A DNA stretch of 64,000 nucleotides, taken from NCBI RefSeq assembly GCF_014206815.1, contig NZ_JACHNP010000002.1:1178001-1242000 (forward strand), read 5' to 3'. The position numbers were made by a program, and so were the translations under genes. The notes beneath the pieces are model-generated. The model saw nothing but the letters and a program-made list of their open reading frames with translations. It ran no database searches and was not told the DNA's origin. Positions 1-9,567 of the stretch are shown piece after piece; positions within the stretch are counted from its first letter, which is position 1; each line of letters begins with the position of its first letter. The stretch is from Xanthomonas sp. F10 (GTDB lineage: Bacteria > Pseudomonadota > Gammaproteobacteria > Xanthomonadales > Xanthomonadaceae).

Positions 1-1415
1 TGCGCGCTGTTGAAGCGCTCGCGGCCGCCCTGCGTGGCCACGCCCGCGGAGAAGCTGATGTGCAGCGGTCCCTGCCTGGTCTCGGCCATCGGCCGCTGCG
101 CGATCTCGGACAGGATGCGTCGCATTACCCCGAGCGCGGCTTCCTCGCCGGTATTGGGCAGCAGCACCAGGAACTCCTCGCCGCCGAAGCGCGCCACGAT
201 GTCGCTGCTGCGCACCAGCGGCTGCAGGGCCTGGGCGAACGCGCGCAGCACCTGGTCGCCGACCAGGTGGCCGTGGGCGTCGTTGATCTTCTTGAAGTCG
301 TCCAGGTCGATGAAGGCCACCGACAGCGGCCAGTCGTGACGGTTGGCCAGTTCGAACTGCTGCTGCAGCAGGGTGTCCAGCTGGTGCCGGTTGAACACGC
401 CGGTGAGGGCGTCGCGGCTGGCCTGCTCGGCCAGGCGCCGCGCATGCTGCTCGTACTCGTCGGCGCGCTGGCGTACGCGGTTGGCTTCCTGCACGTCGCG
501 CAGATTGCGCAGCACCATCAGCTCGCGGGCGTGGCTGATGATCGCGTCGACCCGCTCCGGCTGCGCGATGCGCACGTCGAAGATGGGGCTGACTGCTGGC
601 AGCGCCTCGGCGATATGGCCGATCACTTCGTCGAAGCGGCGGCTGTCCAGCTGCAGGTCGCGATAGGCGCGCTGCATGGCGTGGCTGCGTGCGGCTTCGG
701 TGTCCTCGCTGAGCCAGATGTCGGCAATCGACCCGGACAGGCGCACGCAGATGTCGAAGGGTTCGCTCGTCTCGGCGTCGCTGCCGTTGCCGATGCTGCG
801 CTGCAGGTAGCCGGGCAGCTTCCATTTCTTCGCCAGCCAGGCGCCGACCTCGGCGCGGTCGGCGCCCAGGTGTTCGCGCTCCAGGGCGCTCAGCCGCTGC
901 GGATCGCCTTCGGCCTCCTGCAGCAGTGCCGCGTACCGGTCGTGGCAGACGTGCAGCAGGGCCAGCGCGCCCATGTCCTGCAGCAGGCCGGCCAGCATCA
1001 GCTCCTCGTGCTTGCGCAGCCCAGCGGCCTGGCCGAGCAGGCGACTGGCCAGGGCGGCCAGCACGCTGCGCCGCCACAGCCGTTCCTGCGGCGCACTGGC
1101 GTCGCCACGCAGGCTCTGCACCATCGAAAAGCCCAGCGCCAGGCTCAGCGCGGCGTTCAGTCCGAGCATGGTCAGTGCCTGGCCGAGGTTGTCGATGCGC
1201 CGGCGGCTGGCGTACAGCGGGGAATTGGCGATGCGCAGCATCCGCGCGCTCAGCGCCATGTCCATGGCGATGGCGTCGGCGGTGGCCGCCAGATCCACGT
1301 CCGCGTCCTGCGCCAGCTCGATGATGCGCAAGGCAATGCCGGGAGGCGAGGGCAGGTCGCGGGAGTGGCTCAGGATCGCTTCGAGTTCAGGATGCATGCA
1401 CTTCCGATACGGCAT
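1..1415 (-). CDS. HDOD-GGDEF protein, predicted diguanylate cyclase (3' end outside window)
   Basis: About 471 residues are visible and the gene runs off the left edge. An N-terminal HDOD domain (about residues 10-210; start MPYRKCMHPELEAIL) is followed by a GGDEF domain. The GGDEF domain keeps the canonical FIDLDDFKKIND metal/base region, the RFGGEEF active-site loop and an RSSD inhibitory-site motif just before it, so it should make cyclic di-GMP and be product-inhibited. No signal peptide or membrane segment is evident, so it is probably cytoplasmic. The start is either ATG at 1415 or ATG at 1397; neither has a strong ribosome site. It lies downstream of tsf but behind a strong terminator, so it probably has its own promoter. 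HDOD domains are regulatory or scaffold modules; the signal sensed here is unknown. Confidence 0.85.
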   Translation of the reverse strand, partial: MPYRKCMHPELEAILSHSRDLPSPPGIALRIIELAQDADVDLAATADAIAMDMALSARMLRIANSPLYASRRRIDNLGQALTMLGLNAALSLALGFSMVQSLRGDASAPQERLWRRSVLAALASRLLGQAAGLRKHEELMLAGLLQDMGALALLHVCHDRYAALLQEAEGDPQRLSALEREHLGADRAEVGAWLAKKWKLPGYLQRSIGNGSDAETSEPFDICVRLSGSIADIWLSEDTEAARSHAMQRAYRDLQLDSRRFDEVIGHIAEALPAVSPIFDVRIAQPERVDAIISHARELMVLRNLRDVQEANRVRQRADEYEQHARRLAEQASRDALTGVFNRHQLDTLLQQQFELANRHDWPLSVAFIDLDDFKKINDAHGHLVGDQVLRAFAQALQPLVRSSDIVARFGGEEFLVLLPNTGEEAALGVMRRILSEIAQRPMAETRQGPLHISFSAGVATQGGRERFNSA

Positions 1416-1467
1416 GGAATAAGAGATGGGGCAGCGGCCTGTCCCAGCCCGCGCAGCGTACACCCGC

Positions 1468-1500
1468 AAAAAAAAAGCCGCGACAGTGCGCGGCTCTTTT
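1468..1500 (-). terminator. Intrinsic terminator of rpsB-tsf
   Basis: A hairpin with stem GCCGCG/CGCGGC (1477-1482 with 1489-1494) is followed in the minus direction by nine T residues (1468-1476). It lies 17 bases past the tsf stop codon. The other side also carries a short T run (1497-1500), so it may work weakly in both directions. Confidence 0.9.
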
Positions 1501-1516
1501 CTTCCCGGGTGCGGGA

Positions 1517-2395
1517 TCAGGCCAGGCCGGCCTGCTTCATCACTTCGGCGGCGTAGTCTTCCACCACCTTCTCGATGCCTTCGCCCACCGCCAGGCGCTG
1601 GAAGCCGACCACGTCGGCGCCGGCGGCCTTCACCGCCTGCTCCACGGTCTGGTCGGTGTTCAGCACGTAGGGCTGGCCGTACAGGGTGACTTCGTTGACG
1701 ATCTTGGCGATCTTGCCGCTGATGATCTTCTCCAGGATGTCGGCCGGCTTGGCCTTGTCCTTCTCGGACATCTTGGCCAGCTCGATTTCCTTTTCCTTGG
1801 CCACGAACTCGGCCGGGACGTCGGACGCCTTGACGTGCGGCGGGTTCATCGCCGCGATGTGCATGGCGATGCCGCGGGCCAGGTCGGCGTCGCCGCCCTT
1901 GACCTCGACCAGCACGCCGATGCGGCCGCCGTGCACGTAGGCGGCGACGTTGTTGGCGCTGTCGATGCGCACCAGGCGGCGCACCTGCACGTTCTCGCCG
2001 ACCTTGGCGATGACCGCGGCACGGGCTTCCTCGACGGTCTCACCGCTGGGCAGCTTGGCGCTCTTCAGCGCTTCGACGTCGGCGGCGCTGGAAGCCAGGG
2101 CGGCCTGGACCACGGCATCGGTGAAGGCCAGGAAGTTGTTGTCCTTGGCGACGAAGTCGGTCTCGGAGTTGATTTCGACCAGGACCGCCTTGCCGCCGTC
2201 CTGGGCCATCGCGATGCGGCCTTCGGCGGCGACGCGGTCGGCCTTCTTGTCGGCCTTGGCCAGGCCCGACTTGCGCAGCCACTCGGCGGCGTTGTCGATG
2301 TTGCCGGCGTTCTCGGTGAGTGCCTTCTTGCACTCCATCATGCCGGCGCCGGTGCGCTCGCGCAGTTCCTTGACCAGGGAAGCAGTGATTTCCAC
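1517..2395 (-). CDS. tsf: Translation elongation factor Ts
   Basis: 292 residues. EF-Ts is the guanine-nucleotide exchange factor that recycles EF-Tu from its GDP to its GTP form in the cytoplasm. The N-terminal UBA-like domain ([20 protein letters not shown]) and the EF-Tu-contacting [13 protein letters not shown] region near residue 80 are typical, and the length is close to the E. coli protein. It follows rpsB with a 151-base gap, the standard bacterial order, and is closed by the terminator at 1468-1500. The ATG at 2395 is the only start that preserves the family N-terminus. Confidence 0.98.
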   Translation of the reverse strand: MEITASLVKELRERTGAGMMECKKALTENAGNIDNAAEWLRKSGLAKADKKADRVAAEGRIAMAQDGGKAVLVEINSETDFVAKDNNFLAFTDAVVQAALASSAADVEALKSAKLPSGETVEEARAAVIAKVGENVQVRRLVRIDSANNVAAYVHGGRIGVLVEVKGGDADLARGIAMHIAAMNPPHVKASDVPAEFVAKEKEIELAKMSEKDKAKPADILEKIISGKIAKIVNEVTLYGQPYVLNTDQTVEQAVKAAGADVVGFQRLAVGEGIEKVVEDYAAEVMKQAGLA

Positions 2396-2508
2396 GGGAT
2401 GTCCTCACGAAAGGTGGGAAAAGGCCGGCTTGCGGCCGGCCGGTAGATCTGGGAAGCGGGCGCCGCAGGCGGCGCTCGCGAAGCCGGGCGCGCCGAACGC
2501 GCCGGGCA

Positions 2509-2534
2509 GCGGCTGCGCATGATCGCGCAGCCGC
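2509..2534 (-). other. Perfect hairpin in the rpsB-tsf spacer
   Basis: A 10-bp perfect inverted repeat, GCGGCTGCGC/GCGCAGCCGC, with a six-base loop begins 13 bases after the rpsB stop codon in the minus direction. No T run follows, so it is not a standard terminator. It could tune tsf expression relative to rpsB, or protect the rpsB 3' end after processing. Confidence 0.6.
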
Positions 2535-2546
2535 ATGGCGCGCCGG

Positions 2547-3344
<798 letters not shown>

Positions 3345-3577
3345 TGCAGTGACTCCTGATGGGGAACCGGCCGTGCGCGGGCAGGGATGGGTGAAGCGCG
3401 CGCATGACGGCGGCCTTGCGGGCCGCACGACGATTCCGGGGTTGGGCCTCCCTGCCGCCTCCGTGGCCGAACTCCTCGCGGAGCACCCCGGCACGGGCGA
3501 TGGCGGCAGGTGTGAATTCGCCGGTGCGTCCGGCGTGGACGGTCCATCGGCCGATGACAGGCACGACGAAGCCGCGC

Positions 3578-3606
3578 ACTATACCTGGCGGGGGGCGGTG
3601 GCGCAA
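3578..3606 (-). promoter_or_regulatory. Predicted sigma-70 promoter of rpsB-tsf
   Basis: On the minus strand TTGCGC (3606-3601) and TATAGT (3583-3578) are separated by exactly 17 bases. Transcription would begin near 3571, giving an rpsB leader of about 225 bases that could carry an S2-responsive RNA. The spacer is C-rich. Confidence 0.65.
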
Positions 3607-3619
3607 TGCGCCGGGCGGC

Positions 3620-4351
3620 TCATTCGGCCGGCAGCGGCTGCAGCGGCGCTTGGTCGTCCAGCCGCGCCGCGAAGCGGCCGCCGGGGGCGGCTGCGGCGGC
3701 CGGCAGCGGCCAGCGCTTGTAGGCGCCCGCCAGGATGTAGCCGGCGAGGCTGGGGAACAGGGTCTGGGTGCGGCCGTCGGCGCCGATGAAGCTCAGGTCG
3801 CTGAGCCGGGCATGGGCGCTGCCGCGGTTGTGCACCACCAGTTCCGGCCCGCGCGCGCCGGTGATCAGGTGGGCACTGAGGCGCGGCGCGGCTGCCGGGT
3901 CCGCTGGGCGAAGGAACACCGGCGTGGAATAGCGCAGCAGCAGGGGCGCGGCTGGCGTGGCGGGTGCAGGCGCTGCGGCGTCGGGCGGCGCGGCGCGTTC
4001 CTCCAGCACCAGGCGGTAGGCGCGCTCGGTGGCGGCGCCGGGGCCGGTGCGCACCAGTCGCAGCAGTTGCCGCCCCTGCGCCGGGATGTCGATCGATTGC
4101 GGGCTGGTACGCACCTCGTCGGTGCTGTCCAGCGCGTCCATCCCGTCGCTCTGCTGCCAGCGGTACACCTGGACCTGTGCCTGCCAGGGGCGGTCCTGGG
4201 TGTTGTTCAGCCAGATCTCGGTGCTGGTCTCCTCCGGCGCCAGTTGCACCAGGGTCGGACTGATGCGCACGCCAGCCGCTTCGGCGCTGCCGGCCAGCGC
4301 CAGCAGCAGCGCCGGCAGCAGGCGCGTGCGCAATCGGCGGGCACCGCCCAC
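3620..4351 (-). CDS. Periplasmic pilus chaperone (second copy), Csu/archaic type
   Basis: 243 residues. A PapD/CsuC-like chaperone binds pilin subunits in the periplasm and delivers them to the usher. After a signal peptide (RTRLLPALLLALAGSAEA), the mature protein starts with GVRISPTLVQL, followed by conserved strand and loop motifs (EIWLNNTQDRPWQAQVQVYRW; LLLRYSTPVFLRP). The GTG start at 4351 shares one base with the TAG stop of the small upstream pilin, implying translational coupling. It is homologous to, but clearly diverged from, the chaperone at 8092-8832. Having two chaperones in one operon suggests that one serves the terminal subunits. It ends the operon, 14 bases before the predicted rpsB promoter. 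Confidence 0.85.
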   Translation of the reverse strand: MGGARRLRTRLLPALLLALAGSAEAAGVRISPTLVQLAPEETSTEIWLNNTQDRPWQAQVQVYRWQQSDGMDALDSTDEVRTSPQSIDIPAQGRQLLRLVRTGPGAATERAYRLVLEERAAPPDAAAPAPATPAAPLLLRYSTPVFLRPADPAAAPRLSAHLITGARGPELVVHNRGSAHARLSDLSFIGADGRTQTLFPSLAGYILAGAYKRWPLPAAAAAPGGRFAARLDDQAPLQPLPAE

Positions 4352-4671
4352 TAGAACGCGACCGTGGCGTAGCGCGCCGTGTCGCGCGGCGCGGCGCCGG
4401 TCGTGGACAGGCCCAACGCGAGCGCGGTCCCGGCACTGGGCACGGGCGCGCCATCGATGCTGACCTGGTAGGCCAGCGGGCGGTTGCAGGCGATCGTCGG
4501 CAGCGTCCCCGGCTGGGCACCGACGGCGGTGCCGATCTCGCAACTGCGCTCGATGCGGATGCCGATCCGCAACGTGGCGCTGCCGCTGGCGACCGTGGGC
4601 TGCGCCGCCGCGTCGACGCCGGCCACGCACAGGCTCGCCAACAGCAGCGGTCGTAGAAACGGCAGGCGCAT
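4351..4671 (-). CDS. Small secreted pilin-like subunit
   Basis: 106 residues including a signal peptide (MRLPFLRPLLLASLCVAGVDA), leaving only about 80 mature residues. Two cysteines (RSCEIG and IACNRP), spaced as in one spore-coat-U pilin domain, and a hydrophobic C-terminus (TVAF) like a chaperone donor site suggest a minor subunit of the pilus. It lies between the two-domain tip protein (81-base gap) and the second chaperone (one-base overlap). It is shorter than usual Csu pilins (about 150 residues), so it may be a specialised terminator or adaptor, or a shortened copy. Start chosen at the ATG directly before the signal peptide. Confidence 0.65.
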   Translation of the reverse strand: MRLPFLRPLLLASLCVAGVDAAAQPTVASGSATLRIGIRIERSCEIGTAVGAQPGTLPTIACNRPLAYQVSIDGAPVPSAGTALALGLSTTGAAPRDTARYATVAF

Positions 4672-4752
4672 CGATCGGGGCTCCGAAGTAGACACAATCG
4701 ATAACGGCTCCCATCCCGGCAACTTGACCCGCGTCGCGGCCCCGTTCAGGAC

Positions 4753-5775
4753 TCAGTAGGTGACGGTGACCTTGACCACGTCGCTGTAGCTCCCCGGGGC
4801 CGGGGTCTGCTGGGCCGGCACCTGGCCATACAGGGTCAGCGACTGCGCGCTGCCGGTCCCGGTGCCGGTCTGGGTGTCGGTGTTCAGGGTGCTGCCCCAG
4901 CGCTGGGTGCGCGCAGCGTCGCGGTACAGCTCGTAGGTCAGGTACTGGCCGCTGGCGCTGCGCATGCGCCGCACCGTGCCGCTGGCGTTCTGGCCGTTGT
5001 CCAGGCTGACCTGCCAGGCGGTGCGGTAGCGGCAGTTCATGCTGAGCGCGGTGGTGTAGTTCAGTGGCGTGTCGATCAGGCCCGCCTGGGTGCCGAAATC
5101 CAGGTCGGCGATGCTGGCGATGGTGCAGGTCGGCGCGGCGGTGGCGCTGGCCACGAACGGGAACTGCACCGAGGTGCCGCCGCCCTTGCCGCCGGTGGTG
5201 CAGGAGGTGGGTATCACCGCGGGGTTGCCGATCAGCGGTTCGTCATAGCGGTACTGCAGGTTGGTGTACACCCCGCTGAAACTGTTCTGGTACAGCCCGG
5301 TGGCGATGCCGCTTTGCAGCGGCACCCGCGCGTAGAGGGTGTAGGTGGCGGTGCCGCTGCCGCCGGTCGCCAGCGACGAGTAGGTCAGGTCCACCTGCAG
5401 CGGCGTGGAGCCGCTCAGCGTGCTGCCCCAGATCAGGCTGCGCGCGCTGTCGCGATAGAGCTGGAAGCCGAGGCTGTCGTTGAGCGGGTTGAGCATGCGC
5501 CGCGGGGTGATGCCGAGACCGCCGCCTTGCGCGCCTTCGTCGATGTTCAGGCACATGCGCACGTAGATGGTGCCCAGCACGCTGATCGCGCCGGTCTGGC
5601 AGGTGACCACGATCTGTGCGGTGGCATCGGTGGCGGCGCTGTCGGAGAGCGTACCGAAGCTCAGTGCCGTGGCCTGCGCGGTACAGGTGGTGGTGGCCGC
5701 GGCGCGCGATGGCAGCAACGCCGTGGCCGCCAGCAGCAGGGCAGGCAGCAGCAGGCGCCAGACGCGCGCGCTCAC
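4753..5775 (-). CDS. Two-domain spore-coat-U protein, CsuE-like pilus tip subunit
   Basis: 340 residues. A signal peptide (VWRLLLPALLLAATALLPS) is followed by two spore-coat-protein-U-type domains: one from about residue 30 (TCTAQATALSFGTLSD) and one from about residue 200 (TCTIASIADLDFGTQ). The C-terminal YSDVVKVTVTY is the typical donor strand. Tandem domains of this sort are found in CsuE-type tip adhesins of archaic pili. The GTG start at 5775 overlaps the usher stop (GTGA), so translation is coupled. It should be secreted through the usher and sit at the pilus tip. The assignment to tip rather than minor subunit is inference. Confidence 0.82.
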   Translation of the reverse strand: MSARVWRLLLPALLLAATALLPSRAAATTTCTAQATALSFGTLSDSAATDATAQIVVTCQTGAISVLGTIYVRMCLNIDEGAQGGGLGITPRRMLNPLNDSLGFQLYRDSARSLIWGSTLSGSTPLQVDLTYSSLATGGSGTATYTLYARVPLQSGIATGLYQNSFSGVYTNLQYRYDEPLIGNPAVIPTSCTTGGKGGGTSVQFPFVASATAAPTCTIASIADLDFGTQAGLIDTPLNYTTALSMNCRYRTAWQVSLDNGQNASGTVRRMRSASGQYLTYELYRDAARTQRWGSTLNTDTQTGTGTGSAQSLTLYGQVPAQQTPAPGSYSDVVKVTVTY

Positions 5776-8141
5776 GGCGTGGTCTCCGGCAGGCAGCGCA
5801 GCGGGCCCAGCCGAGTGGGCGGCGCCGGTGTCGTGCGCTCGATCCGGAACCGGCAACGGCTGCCGTGCATGTCCACCTCCAGGTCGTTGCGTCCGGCGCC
5901 GAGTCCTTCTACATAAGCTTGGCCATCGTAGCCGACCACCGTGTCGACCCCGGGTCCATGCACCCGGCTGCCGACCGGGAGCGGCACGCCGTCGGCGTCG
6001 TGCAGTTGCACCAGCACGCCATCGCTGCGGCGGATCGGGAACGCCACCACCACCCCGGTGCGGTCGCGCGGCACCACGATCTGGTCGACCTGCTCCGGCC
6101 GCAAGTCCGCCGACAGGCGCATCGGATCGATCGACAGCCGGTTGTGCTGCCAGGCCAGCAGCGGCGTGACCAACAGGAAGCCGCGCGCATCGGTGCGGCC
6201 GATCGGCCGGTTCTCCAGCAACACCGGCACGTCGGCGACGCCGCCGGTGGAGACCAGGGCGAAGGCCTGGTCGAGATCGCGGCCAGGGAACCAGCCGCCA
6301 CCGATCCAGGCCACGCCGCCCGAGGCCTCGGCGTAGCCGTAGGTCTGGCCGCCGGTGCTGGCGATGCCGCCGGCGTAGCGGGCGCTGGCGCCGCGCCAGC
6401 TGGCTTCGGCCAGGCCGCCGCCGCCGTCCTGCCCGCCGCGCGCCTGCAGCCGCCAGCCGCTGCCGCCGTCGGCGGCCGCCGCCTGGCTGAGGTCGGCCGT
6501 CGCACTGGTGCGCGCGCCGATGCGCTGCATGGCGACGCCGGCCTGGCGGCGGCCGCCCAGCGCCACCGACCAGCCCAGGTACACGCTGCGGTCGCTGGCC
6601 TGGTCCAGGTTCTGGTTGATGCTGAGGTTCAACGACGATTGCCGTGGCAGGGCGCGGGTCCAGAACAGGCTGGCGTAGCGCTGGTCGTCGCTGTCCGGAT
6701 AGGCCAGCCGTACATAGCTCAGGGCGATGCTGCCCAGGCCGTTCCAACTGCTGCCGAACAGGGCGCGCTCGCTGATCCGCGGCGGCGCAGCGCCATAGCG
6801 CGCGGCTACGTCGCGGTAGCCGGATTGGGCGCGCTGGGTATCCAGTGCCAGGTTGAAGCGGCCGTTGTTCCAGCGGTAGCTGAGCGCATATTGCAGGCCT
6901 TGCTGGCCGGCCCCGCTGCCGTGCGCCAGCGAGGCGCCGAACACGCCGGCGCGCGGCAGCAGCCACAGCCCGCCGACGCCGGCGTTGCGCACGCCGGCCC
7001 CGGCTTCGGCATGCGCCTCGGCGGTGAAGCGCGGCCCGACGCCGCGCCGCCAGCTGGCGCTGCCGACCGTGTCGCCGGCATAGGCGAAATCGGCGACGCC
7101 GTACTCCTCGCGCACCTTGCCCAGCGCCAGCGACCAGTCGGTCAGGCCGCTGGCCAGCAGATCCTGGGTCGCATAGAACGGAAAGGCCAGCGAGCGGGTG
7201 CGGCCGTAGGCGTCGGTGATCACCACCTGGGCATTGCCGGCGCCGTCCACGCCCGGCGCGGCGGACAGCTGGAACGGCCCGGCCGGCAACTGCGCGCCGT
7301 ACTGGCGGATGCCGTTGACGTACAGGTCCACACTGGACGGCACCGCCACTTCGCCGAGGAATTCCGGCAATGGGGTGATCGCGCGATACGGCTGCAGGCC
7401 GAAGTCGCTGCCGACCCGCACCCCGCCCAGGCGCAGGGTGCGGCTCCAACTGGTGCTGCTGCTGAAGGTGTCGCCCAGCACCACGCTGGTCATGCGCTCG
7501 GGCAGCGACCACTGCCACTGCGTGTCCAGGCGGATCGCCTGGGCGCGCCAGTCCTGCTGCGGCTCGCGGTACAGCCGGCCGACGAAGGACTGGCGCAGCA
7601 GGCCGTCGCCCAGGCCGAACACGCGCAGTTCGCCGCTGGCGGTGAGATTGCTGGCGCTGCCCTGGTGGCTGGCATAGAGGTCGTAGTCGAGCAGGGCGCC
7701 AGGCGAACTGGTCGCCGGCAGCGACGGCACGCCGCCGCGGGCGTCGATCCGGGTGGTGGCGACGTCGAGCAGCGCCACCGGCGCATCGATGGCCACCTGC
7801 TGCAGGCTGGCGTCGTAGCGGAAGCGCACGCCGTCCAGGTCGCCCAGGGCGATCGCCGCGGAGGCGTCGCTGCCGTCCACACGCAGGCCGAGCTGGCGCA
7901 GGGTCGCGGCACTGGCGCGCAGTTGCTCGCCCTCGCGCTGGAACTGGAACAGGCCGGGCTGGCGGGTCTGGTTCAGGGTGACCTCCAGGTACAGGGTCTC
8001 CTGCGCCGGCGCAGCGGCCTGGGCCGGGGGGAGGGTCTGGGGCTGGGCGACGGCGAGCGCGGTGGTGCCGGCCCACAGGGCCAGCAACAGCTCAAGGCGC
8101 CGCGGCGTCCACGACCAGCGATTGCGCGCGTGGCTCGCCAT
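5772..8141 (-). CDS. Fimbrial outer-membrane usher, CsuD-like
   Basis: 789 residues. The usher is the outer-membrane pore that polymerises and exports chaperone-bound pilins. A signal peptide (LELLLALWAGTTALAVAQ) precedes an N-terminal chaperone-binding domain (ETLYLEVTLNQ), a long 24-strand barrel with plug (for example VPSSVDLYVNGIRQ), and C-terminal domains (LENRPIGRTDARGFLLV; DADGVPLPVGSRV). The ATG at 8141 overlaps the upstream chaperone by 50 bases; it is the start that gives a proper signal peptide. Length fits archaic ushers. Confidence 0.92.
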   Translation of the reverse strand: MASHARNRWSWTPRRLELLLALWAGTTALAVAQPQTLPPAQAAAPAQETLYLEVTLNQTRQPGLFQFQREGEQLRASAATLRQLGLRVDGSDASAAIALGDLDGVRFRYDASLQQVAIDAPVALLDVATTRIDARGGVPSLPATSSPGALLDYDLYASHQGSASNLTASGELRVFGLGDGLLRQSFVGRLYREPQQDWRAQAIRLDTQWQWSLPERMTSVVLGDTFSSSTSWSRTLRLGGVRVGSDFGLQPYRAITPLPEFLGEVAVPSSVDLYVNGIRQYGAQLPAGPFQLSAAPGVDGAGNAQVVITDAYGRTRSLAFPFYATQDLLASGLTDWSLALGKVREEYGVADFAYAGDTVGSASWRRGVGPRFTAEAHAEAGAGVRNAGVGGLWLLPRAGVFGASLAHGSGAGQQGLQYALSYRWNNGRFNLALDTQRAQSGYRDVAARYGAAPPRISERALFGSSWNGLGSIALSYVRLAYPDSDDQRYASLFWTRALPRQSSLNLSINQNLDQASDRSVYLGWSVALGGRRQAGVAMQRIGARTSATADLSQAAAADGGSGWRLQARGGQDGGGGLAEASWRGASARYAGGIASTGGQTYGYAEASGGVAWIGGGWFPGRDLDQAFALVSTGGVADVPVLLENRPIGRTDARGFLLVTPLLAWQHNRLSIDPMRLSADLRPEQVDQIVVPRDRTGVVVAFPIRRSDGVLVQLHDADGVPLPVGSRVHGPGVDTVVGYDGQAYVEGLGAGRNDLEVDMHGSRCRFRIERTTPAPPTRLGPLRCLPETTP

Positions 8142-8832
8142 TGATCCTGGCCTCGAACGTTCCCTGTGTCTGCGCCAGTGCCGCCGGCAGCGGCCAGCGC
8201 TTGCGCTGGCCCGGCAGCACGTAGCCGGCCAGGCCAGCGGCGATGGCGCTGCGTTGCCCATCGCCGGCGACGAACTGCAGGTCCACCAACTGCGCGTGGC
8301 CGTTGCCCTGATTGCGCACTTCCAGCGCCGCGCCCGCGCTCTCGCGGACCACCCGCGCGCGCAGTGCCGGTGCGGTGGTCACGGCCGGCTTGAGGAACAC
8401 CGGCACCGAATAGCGCAGCACGAACTGCAGCCCGGCGCTGGCGGTGCCGCTGGCGTCCTGACTGGGCAACTCGTCGACCAGGATGCGGTAGGCGTCCTCG
8501 CCGGCGCCGGGCGCGGGATCCAGGCGGATCACCCGGACCAGCTGCCGCGAATGCGGTGCCAGTTCCAGCATCGGCGGGCTGATCGCGATGCGGTCACTGG
8601 GATCGAGCACGTCCTCGCCGTCGCGCTGCTGCCAATGGAACACGCGGACCTGCGCGCGCAGCGGCACGTCGCCGCTGTTGCTCAGCCAGACGCCTTGCGC
8701 GGTCTCCTCGGCGCGCAGCGACACCGACGTCGGTGCCACCTGCAGGCTCGCCGCCACGGCCGCGCCGGCCGCCGCCAGCCACAGCGCGGCAAGCGCCGGC
8801 AGGCGCAGGAAGGAATGCAGTCGCACTTGCAT
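8092..8832 (-). CDS. Periplasmic pilus chaperone (first copy), CsuC-like
   Basis: 246 residues. A signal peptide (LALAALWLAAAGAAVAA-type core after MQVRLHSFLR) is followed by the two-lobed PapD fold, with the G1/F1-edge region (QGVWLSNSGDVPLRAQVRVF) and LQFVLRYSVPVFLKP. It carries pilins across the periplasm to the usher. It begins 14 bases after the major pilin stop and overlaps the usher start. The C-terminal sequence GQRKRWPLPAAL corresponds to AYKRWPLPAAA in the second chaperone, supporting ancient duplication. Confidence 0.88.
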   Translation of the reverse strand: MQVRLHSFLRLPALAALWLAAAGAAVAASLQVAPTSVSLRAEETAQGVWLSNSGDVPLRAQVRVFHWQQRDGEDVLDPSDRIAISPPMLELAPHSRQLVRVIRLDPAPGAGEDAYRILVDELPSQDASGTASAGLQFVLRYSVPVFLKPAVTTAPALRARVVRESAGAALEVRNQGNGHAQLVDLQFVAGDGQRSAIAAGLAGYVLPGQRKRWPLPAALAQTQGTFEARINGEPRAQSLVVDAAAP

Positions 8833-8846
8833 GCAGGCGGCTCCGG

Positions 8847-9350
8847 TTACCAACTGACGGTGGCGGTGACGACGTCGCTGTATGACCCGGCAGGGTAGTT
8901 GGTGTTGGCGACCTGGCCGTAGACGGTGATCGGCTGCACCGCACCATTGCCGGTGCCGGCCTGGGTATCGGTGCCGATGGTCGAGCCCCAGTTCTGCGTG
9001 CGCGCGGCGTTGCGATACAGCGCATAGGGCACGCGCGTGGTGTTGCCGGCGGCGGCGCTGCCCATGGTGCGGGTGGTGACCGTGGCGCCGGAGCCGGAGC
9101 CGGCGTTGAGCGCGATGTTGTACGGCGTGCCGGAGGTGCAGCGCACGTTCAAGGTGCCGGTGCTGTTGATCGCGGTCTGGTTCGAATTGACGCTGCCGAA
9201 ATCCACGTCGGTCGGGGCGGTCTGGATGTCGCAGACGCTGGTGATCTGGATCTTGACGTTGAAGGTGCGCGAGTCGGACTGGGCCCAGGCCAGGCCGGTG
9301 CCGGCGGCGAACAGCACGAGGAAGGCAAGCACGCGATGGAAGAGGTACAT
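8847..9350 (-). CDS. Major pilin, spore-coat-U domain (CsuA/B-like)
   Basis: 167 residues. The signal peptide ends near GTGLAWAQ; the mature protein is a single spore-coat-U domain with the cysteine pair (TSVCDIQ ... LNVRCTSG) and the donor motif YSDVVTATVSW at the C-terminus. Archaic pili of this type mediate attachment and biofilm growth on abiotic surfaces in Acinetobacter. First gene of the operon, so the likely shaft subunit. The start at 9350 is the ATG next to the signal peptide; the frame is open upstream but that sequence has no pilin character. Confidence 0.88.
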   Translation of the reverse strand: MYLFHRVLAFLVLFAAGTGLAWAQSDSRTFNVKIQITSVCDIQTAPTDVDFGSVNSNQTAINSTGTLNVRCTSGTPYNIALNAGSGSGATVTTRTMGSAAAGNTTRVPYALYRNAARTQNWGSTIGTDTQAGTGNGAVQPITVYGQVANTNYPAGSYSDVVTATVSW

Positions 9351-9432
9351 GGCAGGGTTCTTCGGTGAAGGCGGACAACCGCCGGTGCCGCTGCCGGTGC
9401 AAAATGCGGGCCAGTTCACACTTTTATGGATC

Positions 9433-9461
9433 TTTATCCAGATTTCACATGGGACGGAAAA
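9433..9461 (-). promoter_or_regulatory. Candidate promoter and operator of the pilus operon
   Basis: On the minus strand TTTTCC (9461-9456) and GATAAA (9438-9433) are 17 bases apart. The AT-rich patch 9415-9450 also contains the inverted repeat TGGAT-CTTT-ATCCA (9427-9440) and two TGTGAA copies on the minus strand flanking it. This is the only AT-rich block between the operon and map and could bind a regulator. No factor is identified. Confidence 0.45.
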
Positions 9462-9567
9462 CACAGGAACCCGCGTTCAGCGCGATGAAAGCGGCGCCGG
9501 CGAGGCCGAGGCGCCGGAAAACCGCCAACGCGCGCGGCGCGTTCAGCCAGCGCCGGGATGAGCGATA

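Noticed and set aside
60-1556. Long plus-strand open frame opposite the HDOD-GGDEF gene
   Set aside because: It is the antisense of a well-supported gene in GC-rich DNA; composition is Gln/His/Ala-rich without domains.
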